From the NCBI GenBank assembly GCA_029207755.1, contig JARCOQ010000110.1:161861-225860 (forward strand): a stretch of 64,000 nucleotides of DNA. The letters are read 5' to 3'. Both the position numbers and the translations under genes were made by a program. The notes beneath the pieces are model-generated. The model was not told the origin of the DNA. It did no database searches and saw only the letters and a list, made by a program, of their open reading frames with translations. Source of the stretch: Chamaea fasciata. Lineage: Eukaryota; Chordata; Aves; Passeriformes; Sylviidae. Below are positions 34,201 through 46,200 of the stretch, one piece after another (the first letter of the stretch is position 1; each line of letters opens with the position of its first letter).

Positions 34201-37200
34201 GTTCCGTTCGGGATTGTAGATGGCCAAGGCAAGGTGCCTGGCAGAGGGAGTTGGGCACAAATGATGGCCTGTTTCCAGGCGTAGTAAAGTCAGCTGCCCA
34301 GGTGCCTGATGTCAGTTTGTAGGAGGCCTTTGGCCCTCCAAGGGAAGCCAGGCTTCCAGCTTGTGGCAGCTTGCATCTGGAAGAAATCCTGTTCCGTTTG
34401 GGATTGTAGGTGGCCGAGGCCTGGTGCCCGGCAGAGGGAGTTGGGCACAAATGATGACCTGTTTCCAGGGGTAAGTAAAGTCAGCTGCCCAGGTGCCTGA
34501 TGTCAGTTTGTAGGAGGCCTTTGGCCCTTCAAGGGAAAACTAGTCTTCCAGTTTGTGGCAGCTTGCATTCTGGAAGAAATCCTGATCCGATCGGGATTGC
34601 AGGTGGCCAAGGCCACGTGCCCGGCAGAGGGAGTTGGGCACAAATGATGGCCTGTTTCCAGGGGTAAGTAAAGTCAGCTGCCCAGGTGCCTGATGTCAGT
34701 TTGTAGGAGGCCTTGGCCCTTCAAGGGAAACTAGTCTTCCAGTTTGTGGCAGCTTGCATCTGGAAGAAATCCTGATCCGATCGGGATTGCAGGTTGCCAA
34801 GGCCACGTGCCCAGCAGAGGGAGTTGGGCACAAATGATGGCCTGTTTCCAGGGGTAAGTAAAGTCAGCTGCCCAGGTGCCTGATGTCAGTTTGTAGGAGG
34901 CCTTTGGCCCTCCATGGGAAGCCAGGCTTCCTGCTGGTGGCTGCTTGCATCTCAAGAAATCCTGTTCCGTTCGGGATTGTAGGTGGCCGAGGCCTGCTGC
35001 CCGGCAGAAGGACTTGGGCACAAAGGATGGCCTGTTTCCAGGGGTAAGTAAAGTCAGCTGCCCAGGTGCTTGATGTCAGTTTGTAGGAGGCCTTTGGCCT
35101 CCAAGGGAAGCAAGTCTTTCCAGTTTGTGGCAGCTTGCATCTGGAAGAAATCCTGTTCCGTTCTGGATTGTAGGTGGCAGAGGCCAGGTGCCCGGCAGAG
35201 GGAGTTGGGCACAAAGGATGGCCTGTTTCCAGGGGTAAGTAAAGTCAGCTGCCCAGGTGCCTGATGTCAGTTTGTAGGAGGCCTTTGGCCCTTCTAGGGA
35301 AACTAGTCTTCCAGTTTGTGGAACCTTGCATCTGGAAGAAATCCTGTTCCGTTCGGGATTGTAGGTGGCCGAGGCCAGGTGCCCGGCAGAGGGAGTTGGG
35401 CACAAATGATGGCCTGCTTCCAGGGGTTAGTAAAGTCAGCTGCCCAGGTGCCTGGTGTCAGTTTTGTAGGAGGCCTTTGGCCCTCCAAGGGAAGCCAGGC
35501 TTCCTGCTTGTGGCAGCTTGCATCTGGAAGAAATCCTGTTTCCGTTTGGGATTGTAGGTGGCCGAGGCCAGGTGCCCGGCTGAGGGAGTTGGGCACAAAG
35601 GATGGCCTGTTTCCAGGGGTAAGTAAAGTCACCTGCCCAGGTGCCTGATGTCAGTTTGTAGGAGGCCTTTGGCCCTCCATGGGAAGGTAGTCTTCCAGTT
35701 TGTGGCAGCTTGCATCTGGAAGAAATCCTGTTTCGTTTGCGATTGTAGGTGGCCGAGGCCAGGTGCCCGGCAGAGGGAGTTGGGCACAAAGGATGGCCTG
35801 TTTCCAGGGGTAAGTAAAGTCAGCTGCCCAGGTGCCTGATGTCAGTTTGCAGATGGCAATTGTTCCTCCATGGGAAGGCAGGCTTCCAGCTTGTGGCAGC
35901 TTGCATCTGGAAGAAATCCTGTCCGTTCGGGATTGTAGGTGGCCGAGGCCTGGTGCCCGGCAGAGGGACTTGGGCACAAATGATGGCCTGTTTCCAGGGG
36001 TAAGTAAAGTCAGCTGCCCAGGTGCCTGATGTCAGTTTGTTGCAGGCCTTGGCCATTCAAGGGAAACTAGTCTTCCAGTTTGTGGCAGCTTGCATCTGGA
36101 AGAAATCCTGTTCCATTCGGGATTGCAGGTGGCCGAGGCCAGGTGCCCGGCAGAGGGAGTTGGGCACAAAGGATGCCTGTTTCCAGGGGTAAGTAAAGTC
36201 AGCTGCCCAGGTGCCTGATGTCAGTTTGTAGGAGGCCTTTGGCCCTCCATGGGAAGCTAGTCTTCCAGTTTGTGGCAGCTTGCATCTGGAAGAAATCCTG
36301 TTCCGTTCAATATTGTAGGTGGCTGAGGCCAGGTGCCTGGCAGAGGGAGTTGGGCACAAAGGATGGCCTGTTTCCAGGGGTAAGTAAAGTCAGCTGCCCA
36401 GGTGCCTGATGTCAGTTTGCAGAAGGCAATTGTTCCTCCATGGGAAGCCAGGCTTCCAGCTTGTGGCAGCTGGCATCTGGAAGAAATCCTGTTCCGTTTG
36501 GGATTGTAGGTGGCCGAGGCTAGGTGCCTGGCAGAGGGAGTTGGGCACAAATGATGGCCTGTTTTTAGGGGTAAGTAAAGTCAGCTGCCCAGGTGCCTGA
36601 TGTCAGTTTGTAGGAGGCCTTTGGCCCTCCAAGGGAAGCCAGGCTTCCAGGCTTGTGGCAGCTGCATCTGGAAGAAATCCTGTTCCGTTCGGGATTGTAG
36701 GGTGGCCGAGGCTGGTGCCCGATAGAGGGAGTTGGGCACAAATGTTGGCCTGTTTCCAGGGGTAAGTAAAGTCAGCTGCCCCAGGTGCCTGATGTCAGTT
36801 TGCAGATGGCAAATTGTTCCTCCAATGGGAAGCCAGGCTTCAGCTTGTGGCAGCTTGCATCTGGAAGAAATCCTGTTCCGTTCGGGATTGTAGGTGGCCG
36901 AGGCCTGGTGCCCGGCAGAGGGACTTGGGCACAAATGATGGGCCTGTTTCCAGGGTAAGTAAAGTCAGCTGCCCAGGGGCCTGATGTCAGTTTTTTGCAG
37001 GCCTTTGGCCCTTCAAGGGAAACTAGTCTTCCAGTTTGTGGCAGCTTGCATCTGGAAGAAATCCTGTTCCGTTTGGGATTGTAGGTGGCCGAGGCCTGGT
37101 GCCCGGCAGAGGGAGTTGGGCACAAATGATGGCCTGTTTCCAGGGGTAAGTAAAGTCAGCTGCCCAGGTGCCTGATGTCAGTTTGTAGGAGGCCTTTGGC

Positions 37201-39653
37201 CCGCTAAGGGAAGGTAGTCTTCCAGTTCAAGAGAGCTTGCATCTGGAAGAAATCCTGTTCCGTTCGGGATTGTAGGTGGCCGAGGCCAGGTGCCCGGCAG
37301 AGGGAGTTGGGTAGAATGGATGGCCTGTTTTCAGGGGTAAGTAAAGTCAGCTGCCCAGGTGCCTGATGTCAGTTTGTAGGAGGCCTTTGGCCCTCCATGG
37401 GAAGCTAGTCTTCCAGTTTGTGGCAGCTTGCATCTGGAAGAAATCCTTTTCGTTTGCGATTGTAGGTGGTTGAGGCCAGGTGCCTGGCAGAGGGAGTTGG
37501 GCAAAAAGGATGGCCTGTTTCCAGGTGTAAGTAAAGTCAGCTGCCCAGGTGCCTGATGTCAGTTTGCAGATGGCAATTGTTCCTCCATGGGAAGCCAGGC
37601 TTCCAGCTTGTGGGCAGCTTGCATCTGGAAGAAATCCTGTTCCGTTCGGGATTGTAGATGGCCAAGGCAAGGTGCCTGGCAGAGGGAGTTGGGCACAAAT
37701 GATGGCCTGTTTCCAGGCGTAAGTAAAGTCAGCTGCCCAGGTGCCTGATGTCAGTTTGTAGGAGGCCTTTGGCCCTCCAAGGGAAGCCAGGAGTCCAGCT
37801 TGTGGCAGCTTGCATCTGGAAGAAATCCTGTTCCGTTTGGGATTGTAGGTGGCCGAGGCCTGGTGCCCGGCAGAGGGAGTTGGGCACAAATGATGACCTG
37901 TTTCCAGGGGTAAGTAAAGTCAGCTGCCCAGGTGCCTGATGTCAGTTTGTAGGAGGCCTTTGGCCTTCAAGGGAAACTAGTCTTCCAGTTTGTGGCAGCT
38001 TGCAATCTGGAAGAAATCCTGATCCGATCGGGATTGCAGGTGGCCAAGGCCACGTGCCCGGCAGAGGGAGTTGGGCACAAATGATGGCTGTTTCCAGGGG
38101 TAAGTAAAGTCAGCTGCCCAGGTGCCTGATGTCAGTTTGTAGGAGGCCTTTGGCCCTTCAAGGGAAACTAGTCTTCCAGTTTGTGACAGCTTGCATCTGG
38201 AAGAAATCCTGATCCGATCAGGATTGCAGGTGGCCAAGGCCACGTGCCCAGCAGAGGGAGTTGGCACAAATGATGGCCTGCTTCCAGGGGTTAGTAAAGT
38301 CAGCTGCCCAGGTGCCTGGTGTCAGTTTTGTAGGAGGCCTTTGGCCCTCCAAGGGAAGCCAGGCTTCCTGCTTGTGGCAGCTTGCATCTGGAAGAAATCC
38401 TGTTCCGTTTGGGATTGTAGGTGGCCGAGGCCAGGTGCCCGGCTGAGGGAGTTGGGCACAAAGGATGGCCTGTTTCCAGGGGTAAGTAAAGTCACCTGCC
38501 CAGGTGACTGATGTCAGTTTGTAGGAGGCCTTTGGCCCTCATGGAAGGTAGTCTTCCAGTTTGTGGCAGCTTGCATCTGGAAGAAATCCTGTTCGTTTGC
38601 GATTGTAGGTGGCCGAGGCCAGGTGCCCGGCAGAGGGAGTTGGGCACAAAGGATGGCCTGTTTCCAGGGGTAAGTAAAGTCAGCTGCCCAGGTTCCTGAT
38701 GTCAGTTTGCAGATGGCAATTGTTCCTCCATGGGAAGGCAGGCTTCCAGCTTGTGGCAGCTTGCATCTGGAAGAAATCCTGTTCCGTTCGGGATTGTAGG
38801 TGGCCGAGGCCTGGTGCCCGGCAGAGGGACTTGGGCACAAATGATGGCCTGTTTCCAGGGGTAAGTAAAGTCAGCTGCCCAGGTGCCTGATGTCAGTTTG
38901 TTGCAGGCCTTTGGCCCTTCAAGGGAAACTAGTCTTCCAGTTTGTGGCAGCTTGCATCTGGAAGAAATCCTGTTCCATTCGGGATTGCAGGTGGCCGAGG
39001 CCAGGTGCCCGGGCAGAGGGAGTTGGGCACAAATGATAGCCTGTTTCCAGGGGTAAGTAAAGTCAGCTGCCCAGGTGCCTGATGTCAGTTTGCAGATGGC
39101 AATTGTTCCTCCATGGGAAGCTAGGCATCCAGCTTGTGGCAGCTTGCATCTGGAAGAAATCCTGTTCCGTTCGGGATTGTAGGTGGCCGAGGCTAGGATC
39201 CCCGGCAGAGGGAGTTGGGCACAAATGATGGACAGTTTCCAGGGGTAAGTAAAGTCAGCGGCCCAGGTGCCTGATGTCAGTTTGTAGGAGGCCTTTGGCC
39301 CTCCATGGGAAGCCAGGCTTCCAGCTTGTGGCAGCTTGCATCTGAAGAATCCTGTTTTGTTTGGGATCGTAGGTGGCCGAGGCTCGGTGCCCGGCAGAGG
39401 GAGTTGAGCACAAATGATGGCCTGTTTCCAGGGGTAAGTAAAGTCAGCTGCCCAGGTGCCTGATGTCAGTTTGTAGGAGGCCTTTGGCCCTTCAAGGGAA
39501 ACTAGTCTTCCAGCTTGTGGCAGCTTGCATCTGGAAGAAATCCTGATGCATTCGGGATTGCAGGTGCCAACGCCACGTGCCCGGCAAGAGGGAGTTGGGC
39601 ACAAATGATGGCCTGTTTCCAGGGGTAAGTAAAGTCACCTGCCCAGGTGCCTG
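28205..39653 (+). repeat. 30-monomer (about 5.7 kb) tandem duplication
   Basis: Monomers 28205-33930 recur in the same order at 33931-39653. Matching starts are 28205/33931, 28396/34119, 29541/35264, 30687/36409, 32021/37748, 32785/38511 and 33740/39463. The offset drifts between 5722 and 5727 only because of scattered one-base indels. Both halves begin with the same unusual monomer (GTAGGTGGTTGAGG with GGATTGCC) and end with a monomer reading GCCAACGCCACG. This is the longest tandem unit wholly inside the window. It coincides with the zone of excess indels, so an assembly origin must be considered. Confidence 0.82.
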
Positions 39654-40145
39654 ATGTCAGTTTGTAGGAGGCCTTTGGCCCTCCAAGGGAAGGTAGTCTT
39701 CCAGTTTGTGGCAGCTTGCATCGCGAAGAAATCCTGTTCCGTTCGGGGATTGTAGGTGGCCGAGGCCAGGTGCCTGCATAGGGAGTTGGGCACAAATGAT
39801 GGCCTCTTTCCAGGGGTAGAAAAGTCAGCTGCCCAGGTGCCTGATGTCAGTTTGCAGATGGCAATTGTTCCTCCATGGGAAGCTAGGCATCCAGCTTGTG
39901 GCAGCTTGCATCTGGAAGAAATCCTGTTCCGTTCGGGATTGTAGGTGGCCGAGGCTAGGATCCCCGGCAGAGGGAGTTGGGCACAAATGATGGACAGTTT
40001 TCCAGGGGTAAGTAAAGTCAGCTGCCCAGGTGCCTGATGTCAGTTTGTAGGAGGCCTTTGGCCCTCCATGGGAAGCCAGGCTTCCTGCTTGTGGCTGCTT
40101 GCATCTCAAGAAATCCTGTTCGTTTGGGATTGTAGGTGGGCCGAA
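28560..40145. other. Zone of excess private single-base indels
   Basis: Single-base gains and losses, mostly in runs of two to four identical bases, are frequent here and rare elsewhere. Examples are a CT gain near 28573, lost C near 28674, 29178 and 30962, lost G near 31010 and 33709, lost A near 31333 and 33813, gained A near 34537 and gained T near 34568, 35118 and 35463. About ten lie between 36640 and 36960. Others are a gained G near 37613, lost C near 37965, lost G near 38263, lost bases near 39344, gained G near 39746, and the last ones near 40118 and 40139. They are not shared with the corresponding monomers elsewhere, unlike the inherited indels of the rest of the array. The pattern resembles unpolished long-read consensus. 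Confidence 0.8.
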
Positions 40146-40226
40146 GCTAGGTGCCTGGCAGAGGGAGTTGGGCACAAATGATGGCCTGTTTTTAGGGGTA
40201 AGTAAAGTCAGCTGCCCAGGTGCCTG
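40032..40226 (+). repeat. Junction monomer, B-type 5' half fused to A-type 3' half
   Basis: The 5' half (CTTCCTGCTTGTGGCTGC, CATCTCAAG) is the monomer that opens the 11-monomer duplication of block B (17132, 43667). The 3' half (GCTAGGTGCCTGGCAG, TTTTTAGGGG) is that of the second monomer of the A unit (12739). The switch lies between about 40105 and 40145, inside sequence common to both. It returns the array from the start of block B to family A. It also coincides with the right edge of the indel-rich zone and carries two private indels itself. Confidence 0.75.
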
Positions 40227-43200
40227 ATGTCAGTTTGTAGGAGGCCTTTGGCCCTCCAAGGGAAGCCAGGCTTCCAGCTTGTGGCAGCTTGCATCTGGAA
40301 GAAATCCTGTTCCGTTCGGGATTGTAGGTGGCCGAGGCCTGGTGCCCGATAGAGGGAGTTGGGCACAAATGATGGCCTGTTTCCAGGGGTAAGTAAAGTC
40401 AGCTGCCCAGGTGCCTGATGTCAGTTTGCAGATGGCAATTGTTCCTCCATGGGAAGCCAGGCTTCCAGCTTGTGGCAGCTTGCATCTGGAAGAAATCCTG
40501 TTCCGTTCGGGATTGTAGGTGGCCGAGGCCTGGTGCCCGGCAGAGGGACTTGGGCACAAATGATGGCCTGTTTCCAGGGGTAAGTAAAGTCAGCTGCCCA
40601 GGGGCCTGATGTCAGTTTTTTGCAGGCCTTTGGCCCTTCAAGGGAAACTAGTCTTCCAGTTTGTGGCAGCTTGCATCTGGAAGAAATCCTGTTCCGTTTG
40701 GGATTGTAGGTGGCCGAGGCCTGGTGCCCGGCAGAGGGAGTTGGGCACAAATGATGGCCTGTTTCCAGGGGTAAGTAAAGTCAGCTGCCCAGGTGCCTGA
40801 TGTCAGTTTGTAGGAGGCCTTTGGCCCGCTAAGGGAAGGTAGTCTTCCAGTTCAAGAGAGCTTGCATCTGGAAGAAATCCTGTTCCGTTCGGGATTGTAG
40901 GTGGCCGAGGCCAGGTGCCCGGCAGAGGGAGTTGGGTAGAATGGATGGCCTGTTTTCAGGGGTAAGTAAAGTCAGCTGCCCAGGTGCCTGATGTCAGTTT
41001 GTAGGAGGCCTTTGGCCCTCCATGGGAAGCTAGTCTTCCAGTTTGTGGCAGCTTGCATCTGGAAGAAATCCTTTTTCGTTTGCGATTGTAGGTGGTTGAG
41101 GCCAGGTGCCTGGCAGAGGGAGTTGGGCAAAAAGGATGGCCTGTTTCCAGGTGTAAGTAAAGTCAGCTGCCCAGGTGCCTGATGTCAGTTTGCAGATGGC
41201 AATTGTTCCTCCATGGGAAGCCAGGCTTCCAGCTTGTGGCAGCTTGCATCTGGAAGAAATCCTGTTCCGTTCGGGATTGTAGATGGCCAAGGCAAGGTGC
41301 CTGGCAGAGGGAGTTGGGCACAAATGATGGCCTGTTTCCAGGCGTAAGTAAAGTCAGCTGCCCAGGTGCCTGATGTCAGTTTGTAGGAGGCCTTTGGCCC
41401 TCCAAGGGAAGCCAGGAGTCCAGCTTGTGGCAGCTTGCATCTGGAAGAAATCCTGTTCCGTTTGGGATTGTAGGTGGCCGAGGCCTGGTGCCCGGCAGAG
41501 GGAGTTGGGCACAAATGATGACCTGTTTCCAGGGGTAAGTAAAGTCAGCTGCCCAGGTGCCTGATGTCAGTTTGTAGGAGGCCTTTGGCCCTTCAAGGGA
41601 AACTAGTCTTCCAGTTTGTGGCAGCTTGCATCTGGAAGAAATCCTGATCCGATCGGGATTGCAGGTGGCCAAGGCCACGTGCCCGGCAGAGGGAGTTGGG
41701 CACAAATGATGGCCTGTTTCCAGGGGTAAGTAAAGTCAGCTGCCCAGGTGCCTGATGTCAGTTTGTAGGAGGCCTTTGGCCCTTCAAGGGAAACTAGTCT
41801 TCCAGTTTGTGACAGCTTGCATCTGGAAGAAATCCTGATCCGATCAGGATTGCAGGTGGCCAAGGCCACGTGCCCAGCAGAGGGAGTTGGGCACAAATGA
41901 TGGCCTGCTTCCAGGGGTTAGTAAAGTCAGCTGCCCAGGTGCCTGGTGTCAGTTTGTAGGAGGCCTTTGGCCCTCCAAGGGAAGCCAGGCTTCCTGCTTG
42001 TGGCAGCTTGCATCTGGAAGAAATCCTGTTCCGTTTGGGATTGTAGGTGGCCGAGGCCAGGTGTCCGGCTGAGGGAGTTGGGCACAAAGGATGGCCTGTT
42101 TCCAGGGGTAAGTAAAGTCACCTGCCCAGGTGACTGATGTCAGTTTGTAGGAGGCCTTTGGCCCTCCATGGGAAGGTAGTCTTCCAGTTTGTGGCAGCTT
42201 GCATCTGGAAGAAATCCTGTTTCGTTTGCGATTGTAGGTGGCCGAGGCCAGGTGCCCGGCAGAGGGAGTTGGGCACAAAGGATGGCCTGTTTCCAGGGGT
42301 AAGTAAAGTCAGCTGCCCAGGTTCCTGATGTCAGTTTGCAGATGGCAATTGTTCCTCCATGGGAAGGCAGGCTTCCAGCTTGTGGCAGCTTGCATCTGGA
42401 AGAAATCCTGTTCCGTTCGGGATTGTAGGTGGCCGAGGCCTGGTGCCCGGCAGAGGGACTTGGGCACAAATGATGGCCTGTTTCCAGGGGTAAGTAAAGT
42501 CAGCTGCCCAGGTGCCTGATGTCAGTTTGTTGCAGGCCTTTGGCCCTTCAAGGGAAACTAGTCTTCCAGTTTGTGGCAGCTTGCATCTGGAAGAAATCCT
42601 GTTCCATTCGGGATTGCAGGTGGCCGAGGCCAGGTGCCCGGCAGAGGGAGTTGGGCACAAATGATAGCCTGTTTCCAGGGGTAAGTAAAGTCAGCTGCCC
42701 AGGTGCCTGATGTCAGTTTGCAGATGGCAATTGTTCCTCCATGGGAAGCTAGGCATCCAGCTTGTGGCAGCTTGCATCTGGAAGAAATCCTGTTCCGTTC
42801 GGGATTGTAGGTGGCCGAGGCTAGGATCCCCGGCAGAGGGAGTTGGGCACAAATGATGGACAGTTTCCAGGGGTAAGTAAAGTCAGCGGCCCAGGTGCCT
42901 GATGTCAGTTTGTAGGAGGCCTTTGGCCCTCCATGGGAAGCCAGGCTTCCAGCTTGTGGCAGCTTGCATCTGGAAGAAATCCTGTTTTGTTTGGGATCGT
43001 AGGTGGCCGAGGCTCGGTGCCCGGCAGAGGGAGTTGAGCACAAATGATGGCCTGTTTCCAGGGGTAAGTAAAGTCAGCTGCCCAGGTGCCTGATGTCAGT
43101 TTGTAGGAGGCCTTTGGCCCTTCAAGGGAAACTAGTCTTCCAGCTTGTGGCAGCTTGCATCTGGAAGAAATCCTGATGCATTCGGGATTGCAGGTGGCCA

Positions 43201-43283
43201 ACGCCACGTGCCCGGCAGAGGGAGTTGGGCACAAATGATGGCCTGTTTCCAGGGGTAAGTAAAGTCACCTGCCCAGGTGCCTG

Positions 43284-46200
43284 ATGTCAGTTTGTAGGAG
43301 GCCTTTGGCCCTCCAAGGGAAGGTAGTCTTCCAGTTTGTGGCAGCTTGCATCGCGAAGAAATCCTGTTCCGTTCGGGATTGTAGGTGGCCGAGGCCAGGT
43401 GCCTGGCATAGGGAGTTGGGCACAAATGATGGCCTCTTTCCAGGGGTAAGAAAAGTCAGCTGCCCAGGTGCCTGATGTCAGTTTGCAGATGGCAATTGTT
43501 CCTCCATGGGAAGCTAGGCATCCAGCTTGTGGCAGCTTGCATCTGGAAGAAATCCTGTTCCGTTCGGGATTGTAGGTGGCCGAGGCTAGGATCCCCGGCA
43601 GAGGGAGTTGGGCACAAATGATGGACAGTTTCCAGGGGTAAGTAAAGTCAGCTGCCCAGGTGCCTGATGTCAGTTTGTAGGAGGCCTTTGGCCCTCCATG
43701 GGAAGCCAGGCTTCCTGCTTGTGGCTGCTTGCATCTCAAGAAATCCTGTTCCGTTTGGGATTGTAGGTGGCCGAGGCCTGCTGCCCGGCAGAGGGAGTTG
43801 GGCACAAAGGATGGCCTGTTTCCAGGGGTAAGTAAAGTCAGCTGCTTAGGTGCTTGATGTCAGTTTGTAGGAGGCCTTTGGCCCTCCAAGGGAAGCAAGT
43901 CTTCCAGTTTGTGGCAGCTTGCATCTGGAAGAAATCCTGTTCCGTTCTGGATTGTAGGTGGCAGAGGCCAGGTGCCCGGCAGAGGGAGTTGGGCACAAAG
44001 GATGGCCTGTTTCCAGGGGTAAGTAAAGTCAGCTGCCCAGGTGCCTGATGTCAGTTTGTAGGAGGCCTTTGGCCCTTCTAGGGAAACTAGTCTTCCAGTT
44101 TGTGGAACCTTGCATCTGGAAGAAATCCTGTTCCGTTCGGGATTGTAGGTGGCCGAGGCCAGGTGCCCGGCAGAGGGAGTTGGGCACAAATGATGGCCTG
44201 TTTCCAGGGGTTAGTAAAGTCAGCTGCACAGGTGCCTGGTGTCAGTTTGTAGGAGGCCTTTGGCCCTCCAAGGGAAGCCAGGCTTCCTGCTTGTGGCAGC
44301 TTGCATCTGGAAGAAATCCTGTTCCGTTTGGGATTGTAGGTGGCCGAGGCCAGGTGCCCGGCAGAGGGAGTTGGGCACAAAGGATGGCCTGTTTCCAGGG
44401 GTAAGTAAAGACAGCTGCCCAGGTGCCTGATGTCAGTTTGCAGATGGCAATTGTTCCTCCATGGGAAGCCAGGCTTCCAGCTTGTGGCAGCTTGCATCTG
44501 GAAGAAATCCTGTTCCGTTCGGGATTGTAGGTGTCCGAGGCTAGGTGCCCGGCAGTGGGAGTTGGGCACAAATGATGGCCTGTTTCCAGGGGTAAGTAAA
44601 GTCAGCTGCCCAGGTGCCTGATGTCATTTCGCAGATGGCAATTGTTCCTCCATGGGAAGCCAGGCTTCCAGCTTGTGGCAGCTTGCATCTGGAAGAAATC
44701 CTGTTCCGTTTGGGATTGTAGGTGGCCGAGGCTAGGTGCCCGGCAGTGGGAGTTGGGCACAAATGATGGCCTGTTTCCAGGGGTAAGTAAAGTCAGCTGC
44801 CCAGGTGCCTGATGTCAGTTTGTAGGAGGCCTTTGGCCCTCCAAGAGCAGCCAGGCTTCCGGCTTGTGGCAGCTTGCATCTGGAAGAAATCCTGTTCCGT
44901 TTGGGATCGTAGGTGGCCGAGGCCTGGTGCCCGGCAGAGGGAGTTGGGCACAAAGGATGGCCTGTTTCCAGGGGTAAGTAAAGTCAGCTGCCCAGGTGCC
45001 TGATGTCAGTTTGTAGGAGGCCTTTGGCCCTCTAAGGGAAGCTAGTCTTTTAGTTTGTGGCACCTTGCATCTGGAAGAAATCCTGTTCCGTTCGGGATTG
45101 TAGGTGGCCGTGGCCAGGTGCCCGGCAGAGGGAATTGGGTAAAAAGGATGGCCTGATTCCAGGGGTATGTAAAGTCATCTGCCCAGGTGCCTGATGTCAG
45201 TTTGTAGGAGGCCTTTGGCCCTCCAAGGGAACCAAGTCTTCCAGTTTGTGGCAGCTTGCATCTGGAAGAAATCCTGTTCCGTTTGGGATTGTAGATGGCC
45301 GAGGCCTCGTGCCCGGCAGAGGGAGTTGGGCACAAAGGATGGCCTGTCCCCAGGGGTAAGTAAAGTCAGCTGCCCAGGTGCCTGATGTCAGTTTGTAGCA
45401 GGCCTTTGGCCCGCTAAGTGAAGGTAGTCTTCCAGTTTGTGGCAGCATGCATCTGGAAGAAATCCTGTTCCGTTTGGGATTGTAGGTAGCCGAGGCCAGG
45501 TGCCCGGCAGAGGGAGTTGGGCACAAAGGATGGCCTGTTCCCAGGGGTAAGTAAAGTCAGCTGCCCAGGTGCCTGATGTCAGTTTGTAGGAGGCCTTTGG
45601 CCCTTCAAGGGAAACTAGTCTTCCAGTTTGTGGCAGCTTGCATCTGGAAGAAATCCTGATCCGATCGGGATTGCAGGTGGCCAAGGCCACGTGCCCAGCA
45701 GAGGGAGTTGGGCACAAATGATGGCCTGTTTCCAGGGGTAAGTAAAGTCAGCTGCCCAGGTGCCTGATGTCAGTTTGTAGGAGGCCTTTGGCCCTCCATG
45801 GGAAACCAGGCTTCCTGCTTGTGGCTGCTTGCATCTCAAGAAATCCTGTTCCGTTTGGGATTGTAGGTGGCCGAGGCCTGCTGCCCGGCAGAGGGAGTTG
45901 GGCACAAAGGATGGCCTGTTTCCAGGGGTAAGTAAAGTCAGCTGCCCAGGTGCTTGATGTCAGTTTGTAGGAGGCCTTTGGCCCTCCAAGGGAAGCAAGT
46001 CTTCCAGTTTGTGGCAGCTTGCATCTGGAAGAAATCCTGTTCCGTTCTGGATTGTAGGTGGCAGAGGCCAGGTGCCCGGCAGAGGGAGTTGGGCACAAAT
46101 GATGGCCTGTTTCCAGGGGTAAGTAAAGTCAGCTGCCCAGGTGCCTGATGTCAGTTTGTAGGAGGACTTTGGCCCTTCTAGGGAAACTAGTCTTCCAGTT

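Larger units (their letters stand above)
27260..43283 (+). repeat. Second family A region (A')
   Basis: At about 27260 the array switches from block B to family A. Monomers 27250 to 29541 match 10066 to 12357 at a constant offset of 17184, including the 6-monomer arrangement and its TCAAGAGAG marker (28066). Later parts match A3 at offsets of 14512 (29732-30305), 17946 (31067-32021) and 17374 (32594-33167). The final part, 40227-43283, matches 30878-33930 at offsets 9349 to 9353. TCAAGAGAG markers lie at 28066, 31500, 37227 and 40852. The region is followed at 43284 by block B2 in the same context that leads from A3 to B1. Confidence 0.85.

Noticed and set aside
38702..39604. A 300-codon open frame on the minus strand
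   Set aside because: It spans five satellite monomers and exists only because several private one-base indels in the low-quality patch place successive monomers in one frame. Its content is the same antisense repeat peptide seen everywhere.
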